Made by a program: the position numbers and the translations under genes. This document shows positions 25,785 to 33,767 of a stretch of DNA of 64,000 nucleotides, one piece after another. Numbering within the stretch: position 1 is the stretch's first letter; each line of letters begins with the position of its first letter. A model generated the notes under the pieces. That model was not told the DNA's origin. It did no database searches and saw only the letters and a program-made list of their open reading frames with translations. Source of the DNA: DASQFI01 sp035633215 (GTDB lineage: Bacteria; Acidobacteriota; Vicinamibacteria; Vicinamibacterales; SCN-69-37); contig DASQFI010000037.1 in assembly GCA_035633215.1 (NCBI GenBank), positions 95,579 to 159,578 on the forward strand. Reading direction: 5' to 3'.

Positions 25785-27617
25785 CTACTGCTGTCCGGAC
25801 GTGAGCGTGAGCGTCAGCTCACGCGAGCCACGCACCGACCGATCCAGCCGGCGGTCCCAGGCGCCGACGACAGTCCGCGACACGGAGGCGGACGTCACGG
25901 TTTTGTCCTCGTCGAGGACCGATCGTACGGACGGAGGAAGAGCCGGAAGCGTCTCGCCGCCGACCACGGTGCCGGCGCTGGAGGTGATCAGTCGAACGTA
26001 GAGCCGATTGTTGCGTCTGGTCGCGTTCAGTTGGGCCAGGAGGGCCGGCCAGGTCGTGGGTTTGCCCGGCCGGAGCTCACGTTGCTCGAGCGCGGCCAGC
26101 GTCGACGCGTCGCCCACGAGCAGGGTGATCGGTCCGGTCGCGTGCGTCGGCATGGTCACCGGGAGCGAAACGGTTTCAGTTCCGCCGCGGAAGTCGCGCA
26201 GCAGCACCTGAAGTGTGTAGGTCGCGCCCAGCTTGGGTTTGGTCGTATCGAGCCAGACGCGCTCGATCGTCTTGCTCTCCTGCTGCTCGGAGACCCGCAG
26301 GTTGATGTCCATCTTCTCGGGCAACACGTTCCGGAACTCGTTCGTGAACGCCGCGCCGACCGGTGCGACGATCGCCGCCGAGGCGGCCGCCGACGCCGTG
26401 TCGCCCGTGAACGTATCGTCAATCTGCACGGAACCGTTGGTCCCGAATGACACGGTGCCGCTCGCCGCGACCGACATCGCGCCGGCCTGGCGTTCGTAGG
26501 ACACGATGGAATTGAAAATCGAAACGTAGCTGAAGAGCGGCGTCAGGATCTGATCGTGGAGCACGAAGTACTGGAACTTCCGCTCCGGCGAGCGATCGGA
26601 CGTGAGGGTCACGTTCACCTCGAGCTCGCGCGGGCCCGCGCCGAGCACGCCGCCGACCGCGACGCTCCGATCCTGGCTCATGGTGCCGATCACCGGACCG
26701 AGCCCGGCGATCTTCATCGACGAATCGAGGCTCGGCAGGACGGTGTAGATGTGCGCGCGCGTCATCGGGTACGCCGTCGGGCCGAGGTTGAGAAATGGAT
26801 GGCCGAAAGCGTACACGCGCGCGCCGTCCACGTGTGTGACGGTGCCGGTCGCCCCCATCTCCAGATCGCCGTGAATCAAGCTCATGCCGACCGGATCGCC
26901 AGGACGCAGCCCCGTCGGGGCCTCACCGCGATCGGACCGTGGACCTTGTCCGTCACCCGCGCTCACCGACAACGCCTGACGCAACTGGCGATCGACGGCC
27001 GGATCGAAACCGCTCACGACCATGGCCGCGCCAATCGGCCGGAGGCGCGGCGCCAGATCGGCCAGCGAGGCCGGACCGTCGATCCGAAGGCCGGGAAGAC
27101 GCGGACCAAGCGGCGCGAGCGCGCGCTGCGTCAGCCGCGCCAGCCGCGCGAACACCTCGGCGGGCTCGGCGGGCCACGTCCCCGCCAGATCGCCGGTCGT
27201 GCGCGCCCCCGAGCCGTCGACCGCCGCGGTCATCTCGGCGATCGGCGTGATGCCGGCGAGCGGCTCGCGCGGAAACGATCCGATGGCGTACGACACGGCC
27301 CCGACGAGCCGGCCGTCGATGTAGACGGGACTGCCGCTCATCCCCTGGATGACGCCGGTCGTCGCAAGCGGCCCGCCTTCGAGCTTGGCGAGGATCAGAT
27401 CGCGGCGCGGTCCGAGAACGTTCCGCAGCACGCCAATCACGTTCGCGCGGAATTCGTCGATGGTCTCGCCGGCAAACACGGTTCGGCCGATGCCCACCAT
27501 GCCGGGACGGATGTCGTCGATCGGGAAGAAGGGCTGGCGTTGAGACGGGGCGGCGATGACGCCGACCGCCGTGAGCAACGCCAAACCCGCGCAGAGAGGC
27601 GCGCGGCGCATGTCCAA
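25785..27617 (-). CDS. SpoIVB (S55)-type peptidase-like exported protein
   Basis: 610 residues with a signal peptide (about 1-23; ATG at 27617 or 27611). Residues about 30-130 match the S55/SpoIVB peptidase core: DDIRPGMVGIGRTVFAGETI then the serine loop GVIQGMSGSPVYIDGRLVGA (Ser in GMSGSP, about 92-97). A second block has GDLEMGATGTVTHVDGARVY and FGHPFLNLG. The rest is beta-rich. SpoIVB homologues in non-sporulating bacteria are of uncertain function, and here a partner beta-propeller protein follows. It is divergent from the trp leader, whose promoter region it shares. Confidence 0.75.
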   Translation of the reverse strand: MDMRRAPLCAGLALLTAVGVIAAPSQRQPFFPIDDIRPGMVGIGRTVFAGETIDEFRANVIGVLRNVLGPRRDLILAKLEGGPLATTGVIQGMSGSPVYIDGRLVGAVSYAIGSFPREPLAGITPIAEMTAAVDGSGARTTGDLAGTWPAEPAEVFARLARLTQRALAPLGPRLPGLRIDGPASLADLAPRLRPIGAAMVVSGFDPAVDRQLRQALSVSAGDGQGPRSDRGEAPTGLRPGDPVGMSLIHGDLEMGATGTVTHVDGARVYAFGHPFLNLGPTAYPMTRAHIYTVLPSLDSSMKIAGLGPVIGTMSQDRSVAVGGVLGAGPRELEVNVTLTSDRSPERKFQYFVLHDQILTPLFSYVSIFNSIVSYERQAGAMSVAASGTVSFGTNGSVQIDDTFTGDTASAAASAAIVAPVGAAFTNEFRNVLPEKMDINLRVSEQQESKTIERVWLDTTKPKLGATYTLQVLLRDFRGGTETVSLPVTMPTHATGPITLLVGDASTLAALEQRELRPGKPTTWPALLAQLNATRRNNRLYVRLITSSAGTVVGGETLPALPPSVRSVLDEDKTVTSASVSRTVVGAWDRRLDRSVRGSRELTLTLTSGQQ

Positions 27618-27627
27618 TCATAAGGGT

Positions 27628-27656
27628 TTGACCCGTTTCGGGGCCTCTGTTACGCT
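27628..27656 (+). promoter_or_regulatory. Predicted sigma-70-type promoter of the aro/trp operon
   Basis: TTGACC (27628-27633) and TACGCT (27651-27656) are separated by exactly 17 bases. The -35 matches 5 of 6 consensus bases and the -10 is weaker. It would start RNA near 27663, about 14 nt before the leader-peptide start, which suits an attenuator leader. Predicted from sequence only. Confidence 0.55.
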
Positions 27657-27676
27657 CCTGGGTCTTGGAACGCGTC

Positions 27677-27772
27677 GTGACCTCGAATCCTCGATTCCGC
27701 GCGCAGGAACCGGCCGCCTGGTCGTATTGGTGGTGGTCTGGCTCGACTGCTGAGGGGGTCCGCGCGCTGTAA
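27677..27772 (+). CDS. trpL: trp operon leader peptide (W-S-Y-W-W-W)
   Basis: A short ORF encodes 31 residues from a GTG at 27677, preceded at good distance by TTGGAA, and ends at TAA 27770-27772. Codons 15-20 read Trp-Ser-Tyr-Trp-Trp-Trp (27719-27736), so four of six codons are Trp. Consecutive Trp codons are extremely rare by chance and are the hallmark of trp leader peptides, where ribosome stalling senses charged tRNA-Trp. The bases encoding residues 25-28 (27749-27760) can pair with the 5' arm of the downstream terminator. The ORF lies immediately before aroDE-trpEGDCFBA. Start codon choice is likely but not certain. Confidence 0.85.
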   Translation: MTSNPRFRAQEPAAWSYWWWSGSTAEGVRAL

Positions 27773-27834
27773 TCACGACCGACGCGTGAGTTTTCAAGGC
27801 CTCTTCAGCGATGCTGAAGAGGCCTTTTGTCTTT
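27749..27834 (+). terminator. trp attenuator: antiterminator and intrinsic terminator
   Basis: Terminator: AAGGCCTCTTCAGC (27796-27809) pairs perfectly with 27813-27826 across a 3-base loop, giving a 14-bp stem followed by TTGTCTTT. Antiterminator: 27749-27760 (GCTGAGGGGGTC) pairs with 27798-27809, the 5' arm of the terminator, over 12 positions including three G-U pairs. A ribosome stalled at the Trp codons (to 27736) would leave 27749-27760 free to form the antiterminator. A ribosome reaching the stop at 27772 would mask it and let the terminator form. This is the logic of proteobacterial trp attenuation. A clear 1:2 protector stem was not found. Confidence 0.85.
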
Positions 27835-27840
27835 GCTGCC

Positions 27841-29277
27841 ATGACCGCGACGCTCGTCGTCGAGACCGTCACCGGCCCCCGGATGGCCGACCTGCGCCGC
27901 GCCCGCGATTGCGCCGCCGGCGACCTCGTGGAGCTCCGTCTCGATGGCGTGACCGACCTCGACGTGGCCGGCGCCCTCGACGGCCGCAAGCGGCCGGTCA
28001 TCGTGACCTGCCGGCCGGCGTGGGAAGGCGGGGCCTTCTCTGGCAGCGAAGCCGAGCGGATGCGGGTGCTCGGCGACGCGATTCGTCTCGGCGCCGAGTA
28101 CGTGGATCTCGAATGGAAGGCCGATCGTCGGCATCTGCCCCACGGCGAGCGCACGCAAATCGTGCTTTCGCATCACGACTTCGACGGCATCCCGGGCGAC
28201 CTGGCCGATCGCGTCCGGGCGATGCGCGCCGAACAACCGCGGGTGGTCAAGGTCGCGGCCGCCGCCGCGCGATTGTCGGATTGCCTGACCTTGCGCGAGG
28301 TGATGACGGGATCGTCGTCTCACGTCGCGATTGCGATGGGCGCGGCCGGCCAGATCACGCGCTTTTGTCCGTGGCTGTTCGGCTCGTGCTGGACGTATGG
28401 CGGCGCCGCCGCGTCCGGCCAGATTGCCGCCTGCGAGCTCATCGATCGCTATCGTGTTCGCCAGACGACGGCGGCGACGAAGATCTACGCGCTGGCGGGC
28501 GCGCCGCTCGGCCACTCGGCGTCGCCGGCGATGCACAACTCGGCGATCGCCGCGCTCGGCCTGGATGCCGTTTACGTGCCGCTCGAGTCGGCGGACGCAG
28601 CCGAATTTCGCCGCGTGGCCGACGCCATCGGCGTCGCCGGCGCGAGCGTGACTGCGCCCTTGAAACAGACGCTCCTTGGCGACGACGTGACGTCGGATGA
28701 AATGGTGGGATGGATCGGCGCGCTGAACACGCTGAAGCGCGGCGATCGCGGCTGGCAGGGCCGCAACTTCGACGTCGCCGGCTTTCTCACGCCGCTCGAT
28801 CGACGCTCGTCCAAGCTGCGTGGCGCGCGCGCGGTCGTGCTCGGCGCCGGTGGTGCCGCGCGTGCGGCGGTGTGGGCGCTCAAGACGCACGGCGCGCGCG
28901 TGGAGGTGGCCGCGCGGCGGCCGGACGAGGCGACCCGGCTCGCGCAGGAGTTTCGCGTCGGCGTGGCACCCTGGCCCCCGGCGCCTGGCTGGGATGTCCT
29001 GATCAACGCGACCCCGGTCGGCACGTGGCCGAACCTGGACCAGTCACCCCTGGATCGCGCCAGCCTCCAGGGCGGTTTGGTCTACGACCTCGTCTACAAC
29101 CCGCTCGAGACGGAGCTCATGAAGCAGGCGCGCGCGGCGGGAATCGAGACGATCGGCGGCCTGGAAATGCTGGTGGCCCAGGCCTGCCGGCAGCTCGACT
29201 GGTGGACGGGACACGACGCGCCGACCGCGGCCGTCGAGCGCGGCGCGCTCGAGTTTCTGGGAGGACAGCGAAGGTGA
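27841..29277 (+). CDS. aroDE: Bifunctional 3-dehydroquinate dehydratase / shikimate dehydrogenase
   Basis: 478 residues from the ATG at 27841; an in-frame ATG at 27811 lies inside the terminator hairpin and is unlikely. Residues about 1-215 are a type I dehydroquinase: ELRLD (Glu), LSHHDFDG (catalytic His) and VVKVAAAAA (Schiff-base Lys). Residues about 220-478 are a shikimate dehydrogenase: GAPLGHSASPAMHNSAIAAL, GAGGAARAAVWAL (NADP), NATPVGTWPN and GLEMLVAQA. The substrate motif reads RNFDVAGF rather than the common NTDxxGF. It catalyses two consecutive shikimate-pathway steps and is the first structural gene behind the trp attenuator. Confidence 0.92.
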   Translation: MTATLVVETVTGPRMADLRRARDCAAGDLVELRLDGVTDLDVAGALDGRKRPVIVTCRPAWEGGAFSGSEAERMRVLGDAIRLGAEYVDLEWKADRRHLPHGERTQIVLSHHDFDGIPGDLADRVRAMRAEQPRVVKVAAAAARLSDCLTLREVMTGSSSHVAIAMGAAGQITRFCPWLFGSCWTYGGAAASGQIAACELIDRYRVRQTTAATKIYALAGAPLGHSASPAMHNSAIAALGLDAVYVPLESADAAEFRRVADAIGVAGASVTAPLKQTLLGDDVTSDEMVGWIGALNTLKRGDRGWQGRNFDVAGFLTPLDRRSSKLRGARAVVLGAGGAARAAVWALKTHGARVEVAARRPDEATRLAQEFRVGVAPWPPAPGWDVLINATPVGTWPNLDQSPLDRASLQGGLVYDLVYNPLETELMKQARAAGIETIGGLEMLVAQACRQLDWWTGHDAPTAAVERGALEFLGGQRR

Positions 29278-29284
29278 CCCGACC

Positions 29285-30754
29285 GTGAAGCAGACCTCAT
29301 TCGAAGAATTCGTCGAGCTTGCCCAGCGCGGCACCTTCGTGCCGGTCTGCCGCGAGATCATGGCCGACCTGCTGACGCCGGTCTCGGCCTTCCTCAAAAT
29401 CGCCGAGCATTCGGACTACGCGTTCCTCCTCGAGAGCGTGGAGGGCGGCGAGCACGTCGGCCGGTACTCCTTCCTTGGCAAAGACCCCTTCCTCGTGCTG
29501 CGCGGCCGCGGCAGCGAGACGACGATCGAGCAGGCGGGCGTCCGGGCGCAGCGGCACGAGCCGTTCATGGACGTCCTGCGCGGCCTGATGACGGAGTTCT
29601 CATCGCCCTTTGTGCCGGACCTGCCGCGCTTCACGGGCGGCGCCGTCGGCTATCTCGATTACGACACGGCCGAGTGGTTCGAGCCGGCGGTCCGGCTCGA
29701 CAAGCCGCCCGCCGATCGCGACCAGGCCGGGTTCATGGTGTTCGACACGGTGCTCGCATTCGATCACGTCAAACATCGCATCCTGGCGATCGCCAATGCG
29801 CGCCTGCGCCCCACAGAGGATTTGCGCGCGCTCTACGATTTTGCCGGCGCCAAGATCGATTTCCTCGAACGCGAGCTGGAGCGGAACCTTTCGCGCGGCG
29901 AGCGCCGGCCCGCGCGCAGCCTCGAGGTCACTGCCAATCTGACGAAGGACCAGTTCGAAGCGTCGGTGCGGCGCATCCAGGACGACATCGGCGCCGGCGA
30001 GATCTATCAGGCGGTGCTGTCCCAGCGATTCCAGGCGACGGCAGGCGCGCCGCCGTTCGATGTCTACCGCGCGCTCCGGCACATCAATCCGTCGCCGTAC
30101 ATGTTCTTCATTCGGATGGGGCAGGACGCGATCATCGGCGCGTCGCCCGAGATGCTCGTGCGCGTCGAGGGGCGGCACGTCGAGACGCACCCGATTGCCG
30201 GCACGCGCAGGCGCGGCACGACGCCCGACGAAGATCAGCGGCTGGCCGAAGAGCTCAGGCGCAACGAGAAGGAGCGCGCCGAGCACGTGATGCTCGTCGA
30301 TCTCGGGCGCAACGACATCGGGCGGGTGGCCGAGATTGGCAGCGTCCGGGTGCCGCAGTTCATGGCGCTCGAACGCTACTCCCACGTCATGCACCTGGTC
30401 TCGCGCGTCGAGGGCCGCCTCTCCGACGACCGCGACCGGCTCGACGCGCTCGTGGCCGCGTTTCCGGCCGGCACGCTCACGGGCGCGCCGAAGATTCGTG
30501 CGATGCAGATCATCGGCGGGCTCGAACCGACCCGCCGCGGACTGTATGGCGGCGCCGTCGGCTATCTGGATTTCGCGGGCAACCTCGACTTCTGCATCGC
30601 GATTCGGACGATCACGATGCGCGGCCAGCGCGCCGAGATCCAGGCCGGCGCCGGCATCGTCGCCGACTCGCTGCCGGCGGCCGAGTACGAAGAGACGCGC
30701 GACAAGGCGCGCGCCCTGATCCAGGCGCTGGAAATGGCCGAACGCGGGATGTGA
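29285..30754 (+). CDS. trpE: Anthranilate synthase component I
   Basis: 489 residues from a GTG at 29285 with GGAGG-like purines in the preceding gene end. It converts chorismate and ammonia (from TrpG) to anthranilate, the first Trp-specific step. The N-terminal regulatory motif LLES (YAFLLESVEGGEHVGRYSF, about 42-60) that binds feedback Trp is kept. The catalytic domain has ETHPIAGTRRRGTTPDEDQ, ERAEHVMLVDLGRNDIG and FPAGTLTGAPKIRAMQII. Its stop shares one base with the trpG ATG. Both attenuation and allosteric feedback therefore seem available to control flux. Confidence 0.95.
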   Translation: MKQTSFEEFVELAQRGTFVPVCREIMADLLTPVSAFLKIAEHSDYAFLLESVEGGEHVGRYSFLGKDPFLVLRGRGSETTIEQAGVRAQRHEPFMDVLRGLMTEFSSPFVPDLPRFTGGAVGYLDYDTAEWFEPAVRLDKPPADRDQAGFMVFDTVLAFDHVKHRILAIANARLRPTEDLRALYDFAGAKIDFLERELERNLSRGERRPARSLEVTANLTKDQFEASVRRIQDDIGAGEIYQAVLSQRFQATAGAPPFDVYRALRHINPSPYMFFIRMGQDAIIGASPEMLVRVEGRHVETHPIAGTRRRGTTPDEDQRLAEELRRNEKERAEHVMLVDLGRNDIGRVAEIGSVRVPQFMALERYSHVMHLVSRVEGRLSDDRDRLDALVAAFPAGTLTGAPKIRAMQIIGGLEPTRRGLYGGAVGYLDFAGNLDFCIAIRTITMRGQRAEIQAGAGIVADSLPAAEYEETRDKARALIQALEMAERGM

Positions 30755-31326
30755 TGCTGCTGCTCATCGACAACTACGACTCGTTCACCTGGAATCTGGC
30801 GCATCGCCTCGGCGAGCTTGGCGCCAAGGTGAGGGTCGTGCGCAACGACGCGATCACGATCGACGAGATCGATCGGCTCGCGCCGGAGCGTCTCGTTATT
30901 TCCCCGGGTCCCGGACGTCCCGAGACCGCGGGGATTTCGGTCGAGGTCCTGCGGCGGTTCGCGGGCCGGCTGCCGATGCTCGGCGTCTGCCTGGGCCACC
31001 AGGCGCTGGCGATCGCGTTTGGCGGGCGCGTGGAGCGCGCGGCCGCGCCGATGCACGGCAAAACGTCGATCGTCGCGCACGAAGGCACGCACCTGTTTGC
31101 GGGCCTCGGCGGCCCGCTCGAAGCGGGCCGCTATCACTCACTCGTCATTCCGATCGACGGCCTGCCCAGGGACTTCGTGAGGTCGGCGTGGGTCGTGAGC
31201 GATCAGACGGTGATGGCAGTGCGTCACGAGACGCTGCCGATATTTGGCGTGCAGTTTCATCCGGAATCGGTGCTGACGCCGGTGGGGCAGCGGGTGCTGC
31301 AGAACTTTCTGGACGCGAAGGTGTAA
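30754..31326 (+). CDS. trpG: Anthranilate synthase component II (glutamine amidotransferase)
   Basis: 190 residues, class I amidotransferase that supplies ammonia to TrpE. Start ATG at 30754 overlaps the trpE stop by one base. Motifs: LLLIDNYDSFTWNLAH (about 2-17), oxyanion strand ISPGPGRPETAG, nucleophile elbow GVCLGHQALA, and the His/Glu in VQFHPESVLT. HGKTS typical of anthranilate synthases is present. Such subunits are often shared with para-aminobenzoate synthase; no second pabB is in the window. Confidence 0.95.
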   Translation: MLLLIDNYDSFTWNLAHRLGELGAKVRVVRNDAITIDEIDRLAPERLVISPGPGRPETAGISVEVLRRFAGRLPMLGVCLGHQALAIAFGGRVERAAAPMHGKTSIVAHEGTHLFAGLGGPLEAGRYHSLVIPIDGLPRDFVRSAWVVSDQTVMAVRHETLPIFGVQFHPESVLTPVGQRVLQNFLDAKV

Positions 31327-31330
31327 CGCC

Positions 31331-32338
31331 ATGTTCGCGCGGATCTTGGAAAAACTGAGACGGCACGAAGACCTGTCCACCGAGGAGGCGGCCGAGGCGA
31401 TGGGCGCCATCATGGACGGGCAGGCGCAGTCGTCGCACATCGCCGGACTCCTGATGGCGCTCGCGCTCAAAGGCGAGCGGCCCCGGGAGATGGTCGGCTT
31501 CGCCCGCGCGATGCGCGCGCGCGCCGTGCCGCTGCCGCGCGCCGTGGCGGCCTCGCTCGACACCTGCGGGACGGGCGGCGACGGCGCGCATACATTCAAC
31601 GTCTCGACGGCCGCGGCGCTCGTCGTGGCGGGCGCCGGCGTGGCCGTCGCCAAGCACGGCAACCGCGCCGTGTCGAGTCAGTGCGGCAGCGCCGACGTGT
31701 TCGAAGCGCTCGGCGTCAACCTCAACGCCACCGCCGATCGCGTCGTGCAGGCGCTCGAAGAGGCGAGCGTGGCGTTCTTCTTCGCGCCCGCGTGGCATCC
31801 GTCGATGAAACATGCCGGCCCCACCCGTCGCGAGCTCGGCGTGCGGACGGCCTTCAATCTGCTCGGGCCGCTCACGAATCCGGCCGGACCGCGACGCCAG
31901 CTCATCGGCGTCTCGCGCCCCGAGCACACCGAGCTCGTCGCACGCACACTCGGCGAGCTCGGATCGGACCGCGCATGGGTCGTCCATGGCGCCGGTGGAC
32001 TCGACGAGCTGTCGACCCTGGGGCATACGAAGGTCTCGGAGCTCAGGAACGGCACCGTCAACACGTTCTACGTGCATCCGGGCGACGCCGGGATGCCGAG
32101 CGCGTCGGTGGCCGACCTCGGCGGCGGCACCGCGGCCGAGAACGCCGCGATCATCGAGCGGCTTCTGAACGGCGAGCCCGGGCCGCGGCGCGACATCGTT
32201 CTTCTGAACGCGGGCGCCGCGCTGCTCATCGCGGGCGTCGCCGATTCGCTGGTGCGGGGCGCGCAGCTTGCTGCCGCGTCGCTCGACGACGGCAAGGCCC
32301 GCGCCGCGCTCGACCGCCTGCGCAAGGTGTGTGCATGA
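31331..32338 (+). CDS. trpD: Anthranilate phosphoribosyltransferase
   Basis: 335 residues, transferring phosphoribose from PRPP to anthranilate. Family motifs: LDTCGTGGDGAHTFNVSTAA (about 76-95; PRPP-binding GTGGD), VAKHGNRAVSSQCGSADVFE (KHGNR-S-S-x-G-S), HPSMKHAGPTRRELGVRTAF and NLLGPLTNPAGP. It starts 4 bp after trpG and its stop overlaps trpC (ATGA). It is a stand-alone enzyme, not fused to trpG. Confidence 0.95.
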   Translation: MFARILEKLRRHEDLSTEEAAEAMGAIMDGQAQSSHIAGLLMALALKGERPREMVGFARAMRARAVPLPRAVAASLDTCGTGGDGAHTFNVSTAAALVVAGAGVAVAKHGNRAVSSQCGSADVFEALGVNLNATADRVVQALEEASVAFFFAPAWHPSMKHAGPTRRELGVRTAFNLLGPLTNPAGPRRQLIGVSRPEHTELVARTLGELGSDRAWVVHGAGGLDELSTLGHTKVSELRNGTVNTFYVHPGDAGMPSASVADLGGGTAAENAAIIERLLNGEPGPRRDIVLLNAGAALLIAGVADSLVRGAQLAAASLDDGKARAALDRLRKVCA

Positions 32339-33135
32339 CGGCCAGTCTGCTCGAGACCGTCGTCGCCGGCGCGCGCCGCTCCGCGGAAATGCGCGAGCGC
32401 GCCGTCGCGCGGCCAGCGTTCGAGGAAGCCTGGGCAGGCAAGCGTCCCCGCGGCGATCTCTTCGAGGTGTCGCTTCGTCAGCCCGGGACGCGCATCATCG
32501 CGGAGTGCAAGCGCCGATCGCCTGCCAGGGGCGTGTTGCGCGTCAACTACGATCCAGCTGCGATTGCGCGATCGTACGAAACGGCGGGCGCGGCGGCCAT
32601 TTCGGTCCTTACCGAGCCGACGTTCTTCGACGGATCGCTTGCTCATTTGTCCGCGGTGCGATCGGCAGTCGAGCTCCCGCTCTTGTGCAAGGACTTTTTG
32701 ACGAGCGAGTTTCAACTGCTCGAAGCGCGCGCGGCCGGCGCCGACGCCGTCCTGCTGATCGTTGCGGCGCTCGATCAGCAGGCGTTGGCGCGATTGATCG
32801 CTCATGCGCGCGCGCTCGGCCTTGCGGCACTCGTCGAGGTACACGATCGTGACGAGCTCGGCCGCGCGCTCGACGCGGGCGCATCGATTGTCGGCGTCAA
32901 CTGCCGCAGTCTCCGCACGCTCGAAGTGTCGACCGCGGTGTTCGATGAGCTCGCCGCGTCGCTGCCCGGAAATGTCGTGGCGGTCGCCGAGAGCGGGCTG
33001 AAGTCGGGAGCAGATGTCGGACGTCTGCGTGCGGCACGCTATGACGCGTTTTTGATTGGCGAGCGGTTCATGGTCGCGGCCGATCCAGGCGCGGCGCTGG
33101 CAGGTCTGCTGGCCGGCGCCGGGAGTGACGTGTGA
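32335..33135 (+). CDS. trpC: Indole-3-glycerol phosphate synthase
   Basis: 266 residues, a TIM barrel that closes the indole ring from CdRP. Start ATG at 32335 overlaps the trpD stop. Motifs: IIAECKRRSPARG (about 55-67; catalytic Glu/Lys, phosphate site), ISVLTEPTFFDGS, LLCKDFLTSEFQL (catalytic Lys), VGVNCRSLRTLEV and VAVAESGLKSGADV. It overlaps trpF by a GTGA junction. It is not fused to TrpF, unlike in enterobacteria. Confidence 0.95.
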   Translation: MTASLLETVVAGARRSAEMRERAVARPAFEEAWAGKRPRGDLFEVSLRQPGTRIIAECKRRSPARGVLRVNYDPAAIARSYETAGAAAISVLTEPTFFDGSLAHLSAVRSAVELPLLCKDFLTSEFQLLEARAAGADAVLLIVAALDQQALARLIAHARALGLAALVEVHDRDELGRALDAGASIVGVNCRSLRTLEVSTAVFDELAASLPGNVVAVAESGLKSGADVGRLRAARYDAFLIGERFMVAADPGAALAGLLAGAGSDV

Positions 33136-33767
33136 CGCCGCGCATCAAGGTCTGCGGCATCACGCGCGCCGAGGACGCCTCCGAAGCGGTTCGCCTCGGC
33201 GCCGCTGCGCTCGGCTTCGTGTTCTGGCCGAAGAGCCCACGCGTACTCTCCGTCCGGGCGGCCCGCGACATCGCGGCCGGAGTGCCGCTGCTCGTGGCCC
33301 GCATCGGCGTCTTCGTCGACGCGCCGGCGGACGAGGTCGCGCGCATCGCGGACGAAGTGGGCCTGGACGGCGTACAGCTGCATGGCGACGAACGGGTCGA
33401 CCGGTACGAACGCGTGAAATCGCGGCTCATCAAGGCCGTCAGCCTCGAAACGGACGAAGACGTCGCACGGGCGGCGACGCTGCCGGCGCACGTCACGACG
33501 CTCGTGGATGCCGCCGATCGCGTGCGGCGCGGCGGCACCGGCAGGGTGGCCGACTGGAGCCAGGCTGCGGCGCTCGCCTCGCGGCGGCCCGTGATCCTGG
33601 CCGGCGGATTGACGCCCGAGAACGTCGGAGAGGCCGTGCGAGCCGTTCGGCCGTGGGCCCTGGATGTGTCATCGGGCGTCGAGACGGCGCCCGGCATCAA
33701 GAGCCGGGAGCGTCTCGAGGCTTTTTTTGCGGCGGTCGCGGCCACCGCCGGGGTGGAACGGTTGTGA
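33132..33767 (+). CDS. trpF: Phosphoribosylanthranilate isomerase
   Basis: 211 residues from the GTG at 33132, overlapping the trpC stop. A TIM barrel that rearranges PRA to CdRP. It has the N-terminal KVCGITRAEDA (catalytic Cys, about 6-16), LGFVFWPKSPRVLS, VGLDGVQLHGDE, LVDAADRVRRGGTGRVADW (catalytic Asp and phosphate site) and LAGGLTPENVGEAV, followed by ALDVSSGVETAPGIKS. The gene order E-G-D-C-F-B-A follows the reaction order closely except that F comes after C. Confidence 0.95.
   Translation: MTPRIKVCGITRAEDASEAVRLGAAALGFVFWPKSPRVLSVRAARDIAAGVPLLVARIGVFVDAPADEVARIADEVGLDGVQLHGDERVDRYERVKSRLIKAVSLETDEDVARAATLPAHVTTLVDAADRVRRGGTGRVADWSQAAALASRRPVILAGGLTPENVGEAVRAVRPWALDVSSGVETAPGIKSRERLEAFFAAVAATAGVERL

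Noticed and set aside
27556..27753. 65-codon plus-strand frame ending LVVLVVVWLDC before aroDE
   Set aside because: It is a different frame of the trp leader region; the frame with the Trp cluster has a start, ribosome site and stop placed correctly for attenuation.
27811..27840. Alternative aroDE start ATG at 27811
   Set aside because: It lies in the loop of the attenuator terminator; the ATG at 27841 gives the usual dehydroquinase N-terminus.
27618..27840. T-box or tryptophan riboswitch instead of attenuation
   Set aside because: No T-box sequence (TGGNACCGCG-like) is seen, and the Trp-codon ORF with overlapping helices explains the region.
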